Of a stretch of 64,000 nt of DNA, positions 55,757-64,000 are shown piece by piece. Made by a program: the position numbers and the translations under genes. Where the stretch lies: contig OY760427.1 of NCBI GenBank assembly GCA_963663495.1, positions 3,906,001 to 3,970,000 of the forward strand, written 5' to 3'. The notes under the pieces were generated by a model that saw only the letters and a list, made by a program, of their open reading frames with translations, searched no databases and was not told the origin of the DNA. The stretch's first letter is position 1. Each line of letters begins with the position of its first letter. This DNA comes from G963663495 sp963663495 (GTDB lineage Bacteria > Bacteroidota > Rhodothermia > Rhodothermales > Bin80).

Positions 55757-56833
55757 GTGACAATTATTGATCGGCATCTCTTGTGGCGACTGACCAGAAT
55801 TTCCGTGCTCCTGGTGTTGGCGTTGGTCGTGTTCTTTATCCTCTTACACTACATTGAGTATGTGGACGATTTTATTGACCGCCAGGCTCCGATGCGGGAG
55901 ATATACCTGATCTACTACCCGAACTACATTCCGGAGATTGTCCGACTAATTTCCCCCCTTGCCTTATTCCTCGCGTGCCTGTACGTGACGGCACGAATGG
56001 CGCAGTCTCTCCAGATTGTGGCACTGCTGACAAGTGGGGTGCCGGCCCGCAGACTAATGTCTCCCTATATCGTCTTCGCCGTAGCAGTAACGGGCTTTAT
56101 GACCGTATTCAACGGTTGGGTGGTGCCGGAGACTAACCGAACCGTTCTGAAGTATGACGAACTGTACCTCAAAGAGGCGCCGCGCCTGATTGATAAGAGC
56201 AACATTCATCGGCAGAGCGGGCCACAGAGCGTTGTAACGGCGGGCTACTATGATCGCCAGTCCAAAACGGCATACCGCGTTGTATTGCAGCGGTTCAACA
56301 CGAATGGAAGTCTGGTGGAGCGCCTTGATGCGCCGCGAATGCAATGGCAGGACTCGCTTTGGCACCTGCCGACAGGAGCCAGACGGCAGTTCGGCGAAAG
56401 AATAGAACAACGAAGCGAGGTCGTAGAGCTTGACACGTTCTTGAACGTGCTACCACGAGATATTGCCCGAATGGAGACAGATATAGAGTCCATGACGATA
56501 CCCGTGGCACATGGCTATGTGCGCGCGCTACGGCGCAGCGGGGCAGCGAACACAGGTAGGCCGGAGGTTGGATACTATGCCAAGTTTGCTTACCCCCTCG
56601 CAAACCTCGTTGTCGTGCTACTTGCCTTTCCTCTCGTCATCAAGAGGCGGAGGAAAGGCCAGACGCTACAAATCGGCTGCGGGCTACTCTTGGCTTTCGG
56701 CTACCTGTCTGTACAGAAACTGTTCGAGCCGTTCGGCTATGCGGGCGAACTCGGTCCCGTCTTCACGGCCGTTGCTCCGCATGTCCTTTTCCTCCTTATT
56801 GCTGCGGGCATGCTCTTGTATGCCCGCGTGTAG
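55757..56833 (+). CDS. LptF/LptG family LPS export permease
   Basis: 358 residues from GTG 55757 with the YjgP/YjgQ layout: three membrane segments in the first ~110 residues (VLLVLALVVFFILLHYIEY), a periplasmic domain of ~150 residues, and three C-terminal segments. It moves LPS from the inner membrane toward LptA/LptC with the LptB ATPase. F and G cannot be told apart by eye. Only one paralogue is present here. Confidence 0.88.
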   Translation: MTIIDRHLLWRLTRISVLLVLALVVFFILLHYIEYVDDFIDRQAPMREIYLIYYPNYIPEIVRLISPLALFLACLYVTARMAQSLQIVALLTSGVPARRLMSPYIVFAVAVTGFMTVFNGWVVPETNRTVLKYDELYLKEAPRLIDKSNIHRQSGPQSVVTAGYYDRQSKTAYRVVLQRFNTNGSLVERLDAPRMQWQDSLWHLPTGARRQFGERIEQRSEVVELDTFLNVLPRDIARMETDIESMTIPVAHGYVRALRRSGAANTGRPEVGYYAKFAYPLANLVVVLLAFPLVIKRRRKGQTLQIGCGLLLAFGYLSVQKLFEPFGYAGELGPVFTAVAPHVLFLLIAAGMLLYARV

Positions 56834-56852
56834 CTGCTCCCGGTCCCGGTAC

Positions 56853-57176
56853 TTACGCTTGACCCACAGGTCCGCTACCGAAGCGCAGGGCCGAATCCTG
56901 CACCGAGCGCTCCTCAATCGTGCCATGGGTGCCTTCGAAGCGTTCGATATTGTCAGCAAGGGCTCGTAGCAAACGTTTCGCGTGTTGGGGGGTTACGATC
57001 ACACGGCTCTTGACTTTGGCGGATCGAACACCGGGCACCACTCGAATGAAGTCAAGAATGAACTCCTCGGGTGAGTGGGCTATCATCACCAGATTGGTGT
57101 AAGTGCCTTCTGCAACCTTGTCGCTGAGCTCAATGCTCAACTGTGATATTTTCTCCTTTGGATCTCTGCCTGCCAT
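56853..57176 (-). CDS. DUF3467 protein
   Basis: 107 residues. SIELSDKVAEGTYTNLVMIAHSPEEFILDFIRV is the hallmark of DUF3467, with RVIVTPQHAKRLLRAL and a C-terminal tail. Small soluble protein of unknown function, frequent in Bacteroidota. Converges on the LptF/G gene. Confidence 0.92.
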   Translation of the reverse strand: MAGRDPKEKISQLSIELSDKVAEGTYTNLVMIAHSPEEFILDFIRVVPGVRSAKVKSRVIVTPQHAKRLLRALADNIERFEGTHGTIEERSVQDSALRFGSGPVGQA

Positions 57177-57235
57177 GAATTAAGGGGTTTATCGGGTTGA
57201 CCAGCGATTTGAGCCTTACCAGCGCCAGATAGCGC

Positions 57236-58222
57236 TCAAAGTAGACAGTTGTCGCGCATCCAGCCGTCATTGTATGTCTTGCGTAGATAGCGGAAGCCGG
57301 AATCCGGCAATATAATTACTGCGATGTCATGTTCTGAGAGTTCACCAGCATGCGCCCGTAGCCATGCTACACTCCCGCTTACAGCAAGCCCACTGGATTG
57401 GCCGGCAAAAATGCCCTCAGTTCGCGCTAACCGCCTGGCGGTCTGCATGGCATCCTTATCGGTCACTCGCGCATAGTCGTCAACTAGGGTGAAGTCCATG
57501 TTTTCAGCAAGAATATCTTCGCCCGCTCCTTCGGTCAGGTATGGATAGACCTCGTTGGGGTCAAACTCTCCCGTGTGAAAATACTTGAAATATGCCGACC
57601 CGTGTGGATCCACCCCTATCACCTTCACCTCGGGGTTCATTTCCTTCAGGTACTTCGCAACACCAGAGATCGTCCCTCCGGTACCCGCCCCGGAAAACAA
57701 ATGGGTGATGTGTCCTTCAGTCTGCTCCCAAATCTCCGGCCCCAACGTCCGGTAATGCGCCTCACGGTTGTCAAGGTTATCATACTGGTTCATGTACACC
57801 GCATTGGGAATCTCCTCTGCCAAGCTGCGGGCAACATTGTAATAAGATCGGGGATCATCCGGCTCAACATCGTTCGGGCATATGCGCACATCAGCTCCGA
57901 GAGCCCGAAGGACATCAATCTTCTCCTGGCTTTGCTTCCTGGTAGTAGTAAAAATACACTTGTACCCCTTTGCGATTGCAACAAGTGCTAGGCCGGCCCC
58001 CGTATTACCGCTGGTACCCTCAACAATTGTGCCTCCGGGAAGCAGATCTCCACGCCGTTCGGCTTCTGCCACCATGTAGACGGCAATCCGATCTTTCAGC
58101 GAGCTCGCGGGATTAAACAGCTCCAACTTTGCCAGAACGGTGCAGGGAATGCCATCCGAAATCCGGTTCAATCGCACAAGCGGCGTACGCCCGATTGTCC
58201 CCAGAATATCGTCATACCACAT
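57236..58222 (-). CDS. Cysteine synthase (O-acetylserine sulfhydrylase family)
   Basis: 328 residues; PLP-dependent beta-replacement. PLP lysine in NPASSLKDRIAVYM near residue 43, phosphate-binding EGTSGNTGAGLALVA, substrate-side GAGTGGTISGVAKYL, and FAGQSSGLAVSGSVAWLR near the end. It is nearer to the CysK/cystathionine beta-synthase catalytic core than to the short CysM form. Whether it uses acetylserine or serine/homocysteine cannot be settled by eye. Confidence 0.9.
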   Translation of the reverse strand: MWYDDILGTIGRTPLVRLNRISDGIPCTVLAKLELFNPASSLKDRIAVYMVAEAERRGDLLPGGTIVEGTSGNTGAGLALVAIAKGYKCIFTTTRKQSQEKIDVLRALGADVRICPNDVEPDDPRSYYNVARSLAEEIPNAVYMNQYDNLDNREAHYRTLGPEIWEQTEGHITHLFSGAGTGGTISGVAKYLKEMNPEVKVIGVDPHGSAYFKYFHTGEFDPNEVYPYLTEGAGEDILAENMDFTLVDDYARVTDKDAMQTARRLARTEGIFAGQSSGLAVSGSVAWLRAHAGELSEHDIAVIILPDSGFRYLRKTYNDGWMRDNCLL

Positions 58223-58446
58223 AATCTGTATAGAATTTGGCCATCGCCCCTCTGCAACGCATCACATCCGATTTTGGTCAAACCATAGGGAAAGCCTGCA
58301 GCTCTGTGGCACGGCCCGCCAGAATGTCAGACTCCTGCCATTGGCGAGGTTTTTGTCTTATTCTTAAGTTGTTGCGGAAGGTTTACGCATGCCGTGTAGA
58401 CCTTTCTTTCTGAATTCTACGCGCAAGAGCGCGCTAAGGTTGAAAT

Positions 58447-60951
58447 ATGATGGAGGAGGAGTTTATCGAACAGAGCATTGCGCTTCCAACAGCCGATGAG
58501 GAGCGAAAGATGGGCAAGAGCAGGGTACCAAAGGAGCTGCCGCTCCTAGCCTTGCGCAATACAGTCCTCTTTCCTGGTGTCGTTCTGCCGATCACATTAG
58601 GGCGTGACACGTCTTTACAGTTGGTGAGAGATGCCTACGCCGGCGACAAACTCATTGGCGTGGTGGCCCAACGCAAGGGGAAAACCGAGGAGCCCGGAGC
58701 TGAGGACATCTTTGATGTTGGCACCGTAGCAACGGTATTACGACTGCTCAAGATGCCTGACGGAACCAAGAGTATTGTTATTCAGGGCAGACGGCGGTTC
58801 CAAATCAAGAAAGTAATCCAGGAGGAGCCCTACCTGAAGGCACGCGTGTCACCCCTTTCGGAAGACTTTGGGGACGAAAAAAACCTGGAGCTCCGTGCTC
58901 TTATCCGGACGATCAAGAATGCCGCGATTGATATCGTAGGCCTCTCTCCCAATCTACCGGGCGAAGCGGCGGATGCAATCGAACAGATAGAGTCGCCGCG
59001 GTTCCTGATCCACTTCATTGCATCAAACCTTGATATTGATGTAACCAACAAGCAGGCCCTGCTTGAGGTTGTTAACTTGGTGGGCCGTGCCAACAAGGTA
59101 ATGGAACACCTCACCCGGGAACTACAGGTCTTGGAGGTTTCCGAGGAAATTCGGACACGTGTCAAATCCGACACCGATGAAAAGCAGCGTGAATATTTCC
59201 TTCGGCAGCAACTGAAGGCCATCCAGGAGGAGCTTGGTGAAGGGGACACCAACGATGTTCAGGAGCTTCGTAACAAGGCCGAAGAAAAGAACCTTCCGGA
59301 ACATGTTACCAAGATGCTGGACCAGGAGTTGAAGAAGCTGGCGCGGAGCAATCCCATGGCATCGGACTATGCCGTTACCAGGAACTATATCGACTGGATT
59401 CTGGATCTGCCGTGGAGCGAGTATTCTGAAGACAACTTGGATATCGCCCACGCTGCTGAAGTCCTTGATGAAGACCATTACGGTCTGGAGAAGGTCAAGA
59501 ACCGTGTCTTGGAATACCTTGCAGTTCTGAAGCTGAAGGGAGACCTCAAGGCCCCCATTCTGTGTTTCCACGGTCCTCCGGGAGTAGGAAAGACCAGCTT
59601 GGGCAGGAGTATTGCCCGCGCTGTCGGACGCAAATTCGCAAGAATGAGCCTCGGTGGAATAAGAGATGAGGCAGAGATTCGAGGCCACCGCCGCACCTAT
59701 GTAGGAGCCTTGCCGGGACGCATCCTGCAGGGACTCAAGAAGGCTGGCACAGCAAATCCAGTATTCATGCTGGATGAGGTTGACAAGGTTGGCGCCGACT
59801 GGCGAGGTGATCCCTCCAGCGCATTGCTGGAAGTACTGGATCCTGAACAGAATTCCGCATTCAATGACCACTACCTGGAATTGGACTATGACTTGTCCAA
59901 GATTCTATTCATTGCCACTGCCAACTATCTTGACCGTATCCCGCCCCCGCTAAGGGATCGTATGGAAGTGATTCACCTCTCGGGCTACACTCAGCTTGAG
60001 AAGCTGGCCATCGCAAAAGCGTACCTGGTTCCACGGCAAACCGACCGGAATGGATTAACCCTGGAGCAATTTTCTCTCACATCGTCCGCGCTTGAATTGA
60101 TGATTGAGGGATACACTCGTGAATCCGGCGTGCGGCAGCTGGAGCGCACCATTGCCGGCGTTGCGCGGGGAGTCGCCAAGAAGATTGCCACCGAGGAGGC
60201 CAGCTCTACCACGATTTCCGCGAACGACCTGGAGGGTTACCTGGGGGGGCAACAATTCTTTAGTGATGTGGCAGAACGCACGGAGGTGGCAGGAGTAGCC
60301 ACCGGACTGGCGTGGACTCCTACGGGCGGCGATATCCTGTTTGTTGAGGCTTCCGTTTCGCGAGGTACCGGGCAGCTCATCCTGACCGGTCAACTTGGAG
60401 ATGTCATGAAGGAGTCGGCCCAGGCAGCCCTTTCGTATGTAAAATCCTACGCGACCGACCTGGACATCCCGGTGGACGCGTTTCGGTATTGGGACCTGCA
60501 TGTCCATGTACCCGCGGGGGCCGTGCCCAAAGACGGACCGTCTGCGGGAGTGGCGCTCCTTTCCGCAATCGCCTCCATCTACACGCAGCGGCGTGTGCAA
60601 CATGACCTCGCGATGACCGGAGAAATCACGCTCCGCGGTCTTGTGCTACCGGTCGGCGGCATTAAGGAAAAGGTGCTTGCTGCCAAGCGTGCCGGGATCA
60701 CGCGGGTCCTGCTTCCAGCGAGGAACGAGAAGGATGTGAAAGAGATCACCAGCGACGCAATGGAGGGACTCTCCGTGACGTACGTCAGGAGGATTGGAGG
60801 ATTCTTGCGTGATAATCTTGAAGACGAACCCTTGCGGGATGTAACGGAGATGTTCACGGTGCCGGACTCGGAAAAGTTACTGCGCCCGTACAGGCAGCAG
60901 GCACCAGCGCACAGCGATGTCCGTCGGCGCCGCAAGGTGCCGACGGACTAA
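58447..60951 (+). CDS. lon: ATP-dependent protease Lon
   Basis: 834 residues with all Lon parts: N-terminal substrate-binding domain (LPLLALRNTVLFPGVVLPITLGR), coiled-coil region, AAA+ module with Walker A GPPGVGKTSLG near residue 377 and Walker B FMLDEVDK near 440, and C-terminal Ser-Lys protease domain (KDGPSAGVALLSA; GGIKEKVLAAKRAGITRV). Start at the ATG of 58447 after a purine-poor leader. A long hairpin covers its last codons. Confidence 0.98.
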   Translation: MMEEEFIEQSIALPTADEERKMGKSRVPKELPLLALRNTVLFPGVVLPITLGRDTSLQLVRDAYAGDKLIGVVAQRKGKTEEPGAEDIFDVGTVATVLRLLKMPDGTKSIVIQGRRRFQIKKVIQEEPYLKARVSPLSEDFGDEKNLELRALIRTIKNAAIDIVGLSPNLPGEAADAIEQIESPRFLIHFIASNLDIDVTNKQALLEVVNLVGRANKVMEHLTRELQVLEVSEEIRTRVKSDTDEKQREYFLRQQLKAIQEELGEGDTNDVQELRNKAEEKNLPEHVTKMLDQELKKLARSNPMASDYAVTRNYIDWILDLPWSEYSEDNLDIAHAAEVLDEDHYGLEKVKNRVLEYLAVLKLKGDLKAPILCFHGPPGVGKTSLGRSIARAVGRKFARMSLGGIRDEAEIRGHRRTYVGALPGRILQGLKKAGTANPVFMLDEVDKVGADWRGDPSSALLEVLDPEQNSAFNDHYLELDYDLSKILFIATANYLDRIPPPLRDRMEVIHLSGYTQLEKLAIAKAYLVPRQTDRNGLTLEQFSLTSSALELMIEGYTRESGVRQLERTIAGVARGVAKKIATEEASSTTISANDLEGYLGGQQFFSDVAERTEVAGVATGLAWTPTGGDILFVEASVSRGTGQLILTGQLGDVMKESAQAALSYVKSYATDLDIPVDAFRYWDLHVHVPAGAVPKDGPSAGVALLSAIASIYTQRRVQHDLAMTGEITLRGLVLPVGGIKEKVLAAKRAGITRVLLPARNEKDVKEITSDAMEGLSVTYVRRIGGFLRDNLEDEPLRDVTEMFTVPDSEKLLRPYRQQAPAHSDVRRRRKVPTD
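60919..60948. terminator. Bidirectional hairpin between convergent genes
   Basis: GTCCGTCGGCGCC (60919-60931) pairs with GGTGCCGACGGAC (60936-60948) around a GCAA tetraloop: 13 pairs with one G-T wobble. It overlaps the last lon codons and the stop of the minus-strand gene, with no T-tract, so it may act as a shared terminator or mRNA end protector. Confidence 0.5.
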
Positions 60952-61205
60952 ACCCGCTCCTCGCGCACCGAGGCTTCTGGAGAATCAGAGGCCTCTGGAG
61001 AATCAAAGACCCTTGACGAATTGAGACCATCCTTGAAGGCTCGCTTGGCATCTCCTGCGATGGTACGGATACGAACAGCGGAATGCCGGAGCATTCTTGC
61101 TGACAACCCGGCCGCGGCTCCGGCCAGAAAGACAGCGCGTCCTGCCGCATTCAAGCGGGAATACTCAATGCGCTGTTTAGGGCCGTCCTGTTGATCATTA
61201 CCCGT
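60948..61205 (-). CDS. Small hypothetical protein
   Basis: 85 residues from ATG 61205. One moderately hydrophobic segment (AAGRAVFLAGAAAGLSARML) between basic stretches; C-terminus rich in Ser, Pro and Glu with a repeated SPEASxxPEAS pattern. It overlaps the preceding small gene by 8 bp and its stop overlaps the lon stop by 2 bp. Possibly membrane-associated; family unknown. Confidence 0.55.
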   Translation of the reverse strand, partial: TGNDQQDGPKQRIEYSRLNAAGRAVFLAGAAAGLSARMLRHSAVRIRTIAGDAKRAFKDGLNSSRVFDSPEASDSPEASVREERV

Positions 61206-61410
61206 CATCCGTCTCAGCATTCGGCTTGGCTCTACGAATGAATCCATCTATTTCGTCGGCCACTGCGCGTGCCACGTAACCGATGGCATTGACCGCCACT
61301 TCCGCTCCTTCCCTGCCAAGAAAAATCATCTGGTCAGAAAACTCAAGCTTTTCAAATGCCTTTTTCGCTTCGTCGTATGCGGCCTTTCGGCAATCCTCTG
61401 TTTCAGTCAA
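61198..61410 (-). CDS. Small hypothetical protein
   Basis: 70 residues, mostly helical and acidic at both ends (TETEDCRKAAYDEAKKAFEKL; IRRAKPNAETDDG), with a hydrophobic middle GREGAEVAVNAIGYVARAVA. Translationally coupled to the next small gene (8-bp overlap). No family recognised; the pair may form a small complex. Confidence 0.5.
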   Translation of the reverse strand: MTETEDCRKAAYDEAKKAFEKLEFSDQMIFLGREGAEVAVNAIGYVARAVADEIDGFIRRAKPNAETDDG

Positions 61411-61518
61411 AACGTCTCCGATGTAAAATGAACAGACAGTAAATTCATGCTCGCACTGTGCGAGTCCGTGATATATAATCCATACGTTGGATCGTTAAGT
61501 CCTGTTTCATAGCCCGAT

Positions 61519-62511
61519 ATGGCCTCAACCCTCCCCCATCCTGGTACCGCCCGCGGCACTGTGCTGCAATCCACGGGCTCGTGGATCACAGTCCAGACTG
61601 ACGCCCGGCGAATACGGTGCAGGGTTCGGGGACGGCTTAGGCTGGGTGCAGTGCGAACCACCAACCCGGTGGCTGTGGGTGATAGAGTCAGTGTCCGCAT
61701 TAATGCTGACGGCACAGGGCTGATAACCGCCGTGCTTGACCGTGACACTTCCCTGACCCGTCGAGCCGCTGGAAGAAATCGGGGCACAGAACAGGTCTTG
61801 GTATCCAATATCGGGACGATCTGGATAGTCCAGGCAGCCACGCTACCAAACCCCAACCCGGGATTTATTGATCGCGTGCTGGTTTCCGCAGAAATCCAGG
61901 GGATTAAGGCCGGACTTATCATCAACAAGATGGATCTTGCGGTTCGTGAGACAGCCACGCGCGCGGCAGAACTTTACCAAACCTATGGCGCGTTGGGGAT
62001 TGAATCCTACCTTACCAGCGCCGTTACAGGACGCGGTGTTGAAGCGTTCGCCAAGGCGCTTGCAGGTCAATCCAGCGCGATTGCGGGGCCTTCAGGCGTG
62101 GGTAAATCAACGCTTCTCAACAAGGTGGAACCCGGCCTGAATCTTCGCTCTGGAATTGTGAGCAATAAGACAAGAAAAGGGCGCCATACGACATCTTATG
62201 CAACGCTGCTACCCTTATCATCCGGTGGCTTTGTGATAGATACGCCGGGTATACGGGAGTTTGGTCTGACCGATCTAGGGCCTTCTGAGCTGTCCCATTA
62301 TTTTTGCGAGTTTCGGCGTTACATTGGCGGCTGCCGATTTGGTAGCTGTACCCATGACCATGAACCTGGATGTAGCATCAAGGACGCTGTTGAAAGGCGC
62401 GCCATAGCGAAGACGCGGTACAGGAGCTATCAAAACATTTTGAAATCCCTCCGCAACGGTGGAGACTACAGGCCTAGGCGTAGGGCAGCCAGGAGGTGGA
62501 GACATACGTAG
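61519..62511 (+). CDS. rsgA: Small ribosomal subunit biogenesis GTPase RsgA
   Basis: 330 residues. Circularly permuted GTPase: N-terminal OB fold (GTVLQSTGSWITVQTDARRIRCRVRG in shape), then G4 INKMD near 133, G1 GPSGVGKSTLLN near 190, G3 DTPGIREFG near 239, and a zinc knuckle CRFGSCTHDHEPGC near 269-282. It checks 30S decoding-centre maturation. The usual length with a slightly basic tail. Confidence 0.96.
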   Translation: MASTLPHPGTARGTVLQSTGSWITVQTDARRIRCRVRGRLRLGAVRTTNPVAVGDRVSVRINADGTGLITAVLDRDTSLTRRAAGRNRGTEQVLVSNIGTIWIVQAATLPNPNPGFIDRVLVSAEIQGIKAGLIINKMDLAVRETATRAAELYQTYGALGIESYLTSAVTGRGVEAFAKALAGQSSAIAGPSGVGKSTLLNKVEPGLNLRSGIVSNKTRKGRHTTSYATLLPLSSGGFVIDTPGIREFGLTDLGPSELSHYFCEFRRYIGGCRFGSCTHDHEPGCSIKDAVERRAIAKTRYRSYQNILKSLRNGGDYRPRRRAARRWRHT

Positions 62512-62552
62512 GAATTGCTGCGCAAGCCAGTCTCGTCTCGCCATTAACACTC

Positions 62553-64000
62553 CTATGTGCGGCGACCCTTTGCTCGTCTTTTAACTGTTTTCGTCCCTTG
62601 CGCTTTTGCCTTTGCTGCAAGCAGGGCAAGCGCCTCGTCAAGCGTGATTGTTTCTATGGATTGCTGCTTGGTAAGACTCGCATTGGAGCGTTTGTGCTTG
62701 ACATACGGACCATACCTTCCCTTGCGCACCGTTATAAGGCCCCCCTTGGGATGCTCTCCTAGTACCCTCTGGGACGTAGCTTTCTTGGCGAGAAGTTCCA
62801 GCCCGCGGGGCAGGTCAATGGTAAACACATCGTCGGCATCTGATAGCGACGCATACACACCCTGGTGCGAGACATAGGGACCGTAGCGCCCATAGCCGGC
62901 CAGTACTGGATCCCCAGTGTCTGGATGCATCCCTATTGTGCGCGGCAGCGATAGAAGCCGAACTGCCTGGTCAAAGGACACCGTCTCCATCCCTTTTGGC
63001 AAAGAAGACCGCTTGGGCTTAGCTCCCGACCCACCGTCTCCATGCTGGACGTATGGCCCGTACCGCCCGGTTCTAAAGTACACCGGTGCTCCGTCAAGCT
63101 TCCCGAGAACTTCACCCCCCGATTGGGCTTGCTCCAGAAGTGACAGGAGTACCTCTTCTGAAAGGTCATCAGGTGTTACGTCGTCCGGGAGACTTGCTCT
63201 ACGTGTCAGCCCCTCCATGTCACCCTCTACGTACGGACCGTACCGCCCCACGCGCACGACATACGGCCCCCAGTTGGGGAAGCTCATCGTGGAGATTTGT
63301 TTGGCGTCCAGCTCGTCCAGCGCATGGAGGGCAGCCTCTTCCAGTCCGCCCTCTCCCTTGTAGAAGTTTCGAAGAAATTCCGTGCAGCCCTTCTCCCCTT
63401 CCGCAATCGCGTCCAAGTCCTGCTCCATTGTCGCGGTGAACCCTGTGTCCACTAGGTTGGCAAACTGCTGCTCCAGAAGTTGCGTCGTTGCAAACGCCGT
63501 GAATGTCGGTACAAGCTGGGACCGAATGCGGCGGGCAGAGCCACGATCCTGGATCGTGCTGATGATGGTGGCATAGGTGCTTGGACGGCCTATGCCTTCC
63601 TGCTCTAGCTTCTTGATCAGCGTTGCCTCGGTATATCTGGCAGGCGGCCTGGTTTCGTGGCCTTGAGCTACGACAGAGCAACAGTCAGGCTCATCCCCCT
63701 CAGCCAAGGGAGGGAGCGTGCTCGCGCTACCATTCGATGAGCGTTTGTTGTCATCGGTGCCTTCCACATACGCTCGGACGAATCCATCAAATAGCACATC
63801 CTTTCCTGCAGCACGAAACGTTGCCCTTCGGGATTCCTCAGTGCCAGTCTCCACAATCGCCACACGGTGCAGTTCCCTGCACTGCGCCATCTGGGTAGCA
63901 ATCGTGCGCTTCCATATCAGCTTGTATAACCGTGCCTGGTCGCCCGACAGCCCCAATTCATTCGCCCTCCGCATTGCTGCCCCGGCAGGCCGGATAGCTT
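62553..64000 (-). CDS. topA: DNA topoisomerase I, C-terminal part (5' end outside window)
   Basis: The frame is open through the right edge and reads (A)IRPAGAAMRRANELGLSGDQ at its beginning, the TopA segment just after the EAIRP motif, so the catalytic Tyr and TOPRIM domain lie beyond the window. Visible parts: ARLYKLIWKRTIATQMAQ, GIGRPSTYATIISTIQDRG, then the C-terminal repeat region with four GRYGPYV units (VVRVGRYGPYV, YFRTGRYGPYV, AGYGRYGPYVSHQ, TVRKGRYGPYVKH), as in many Bacteroidota TopA. It ends in a basic tail and lies close to rsgA. Confidence 0.95.
   Translation of the reverse strand, partial: AIRPAGAAMRRANELGLSGDQARLYKLIWKRTIATQMAQCRELHRVAIVETGTEESRRATFRAAGKDVLFDGFVRAYVEGTDDNKRSSNGSASTLPPLAEGDEPDCCSVVAQGHETRPPARYTEATLIKKLEQEGIGRPSTYATIISTIQDRGSARRIRSQLVPTFTAFATTQLLEQQFANLVDTGFTATMEQDLDAIAEGEKGCTEFLRNFYKGEGGLEEAALHALDELDAKQISTMSFPNWGPYVVRVGRYGPYVEGDMEGLTRRASLPDDVTPDDLSEEVLLSLLEQAQSGGEVLGKLDGAPVYFRTGRYGPYVQHGDGGSGAKPKRSSLPKGMETVSFDQAVRLLSLPRTIGMHPDTGDPVLAGYGRYGPYVSHQGVYASLSDADDVFTIDLPRGLELLAKKATSQRVLGEHPKGGLITVRKGRYGPYVKHKRSNASLTKQQSIETITLDEALALLAAKAKAQGTKTVKRRAKGRRT

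Noticed and set aside
59122..59871. 249-codon minus-strand frame opposite lon
   Set aside because: Antisense shadow; lon on the plus strand has all conserved motifs.

Overview
The window reads as a chromosomal segment of a Gram-negative, diderm bacterium of the Bacteroidota/Rhodothermota lineage. Grounds: LptD- and LptF/G-type lipopolysaccharide export proteins, DUF4292- and DUF4270-type lipoproteins, a short GT5-only glycogen synthase directly upstream of the DUF4270 gene, a NagB/PIG-L fusion, a DUF3467 protein and a secreted TPR protein. The assignment is inferred from gene content; there is no rRNA in the window, and I saw no tRNA. Most genes are ordinary housekeeping genes. The unusual part is a heavy load of mobile DNA at about 3.9-5.2, 13.6-19.8, 28.4-29.9, 32.0-36.0 and 45.7-47.4 kb.

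Layout. 1-10.3 kb, minus strand: a partial DUF4011-type helicase coupled to thiL, a lipoprotein, a DUF2339 membrane protein, a NapH-like iron-sulfur membrane protein and a FAD oxidoreductase (the last four form an overlapping operon). 10.3-13.6 kb: nadK, a DUF4292 lipoprotein, lpdA. 13.6-19.8 kb: a MITE and a nest of insertion sequences. 19.9-25.8 kb: metG, then divergent hisB-proC-hisH-hisA-hisF. 25.8-32.0 kb: a large haem-binding lipoprotein, an intact TnpB element and a membrane Fe-S/heterodisulfide-reductase-like protein. 32.0-36.0 kb: a DruA-domain IS4/Tn5-like element abutting an orphan CRISPR array, with a second copy of the element's right end on the other side. 36.0-47.4 kb: a molybdenum hydroxylase pair, a DUF1080 protein, msrA, NagB/PIG-L, glycogen synthase, DUF4270, an outer-membrane barrel and a dead TnpB element. 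47.5-64 kb: a TPR protein, eno, ftsB-like, ROK kinase, lptD, GNAT, sucC, lptF/G, DUF3467, cysteine synthase, lon, two small genes, rsgA and a partial topA.

Main discovery. Four TnpB elements and one 170-bp MITE share terminal inverted repeats beginning GGGA-TTATAT. Three of the five insertions (CTATGATT, TTTTGAAT, TAACCAAC) are flanked by exact 8-bp direct repeats. IS200/IS605-type TnpB elements have no such inverted repeats or target duplications. The TnpB genes here therefore appear to be cargo of a DDE-transposase-mobilised element. Three of the four copies carry a MITE-like unit of about 170 bp directly in front of tnpB. One tnpB copy has its first RuvC aspartate changed to asparagine and an in-frame amber codon.

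A second theme is the CRISPR locus. A seven-repeat array without cas genes has a DruA-domain transposon inserted at its degenerate trailer end, with a 7-bp duplication. The array and its presumed leader are bracketed by two nearly identical 361-bp transposon ends. Two of its spacers are identical, and a third shares a 23-nt core with them.
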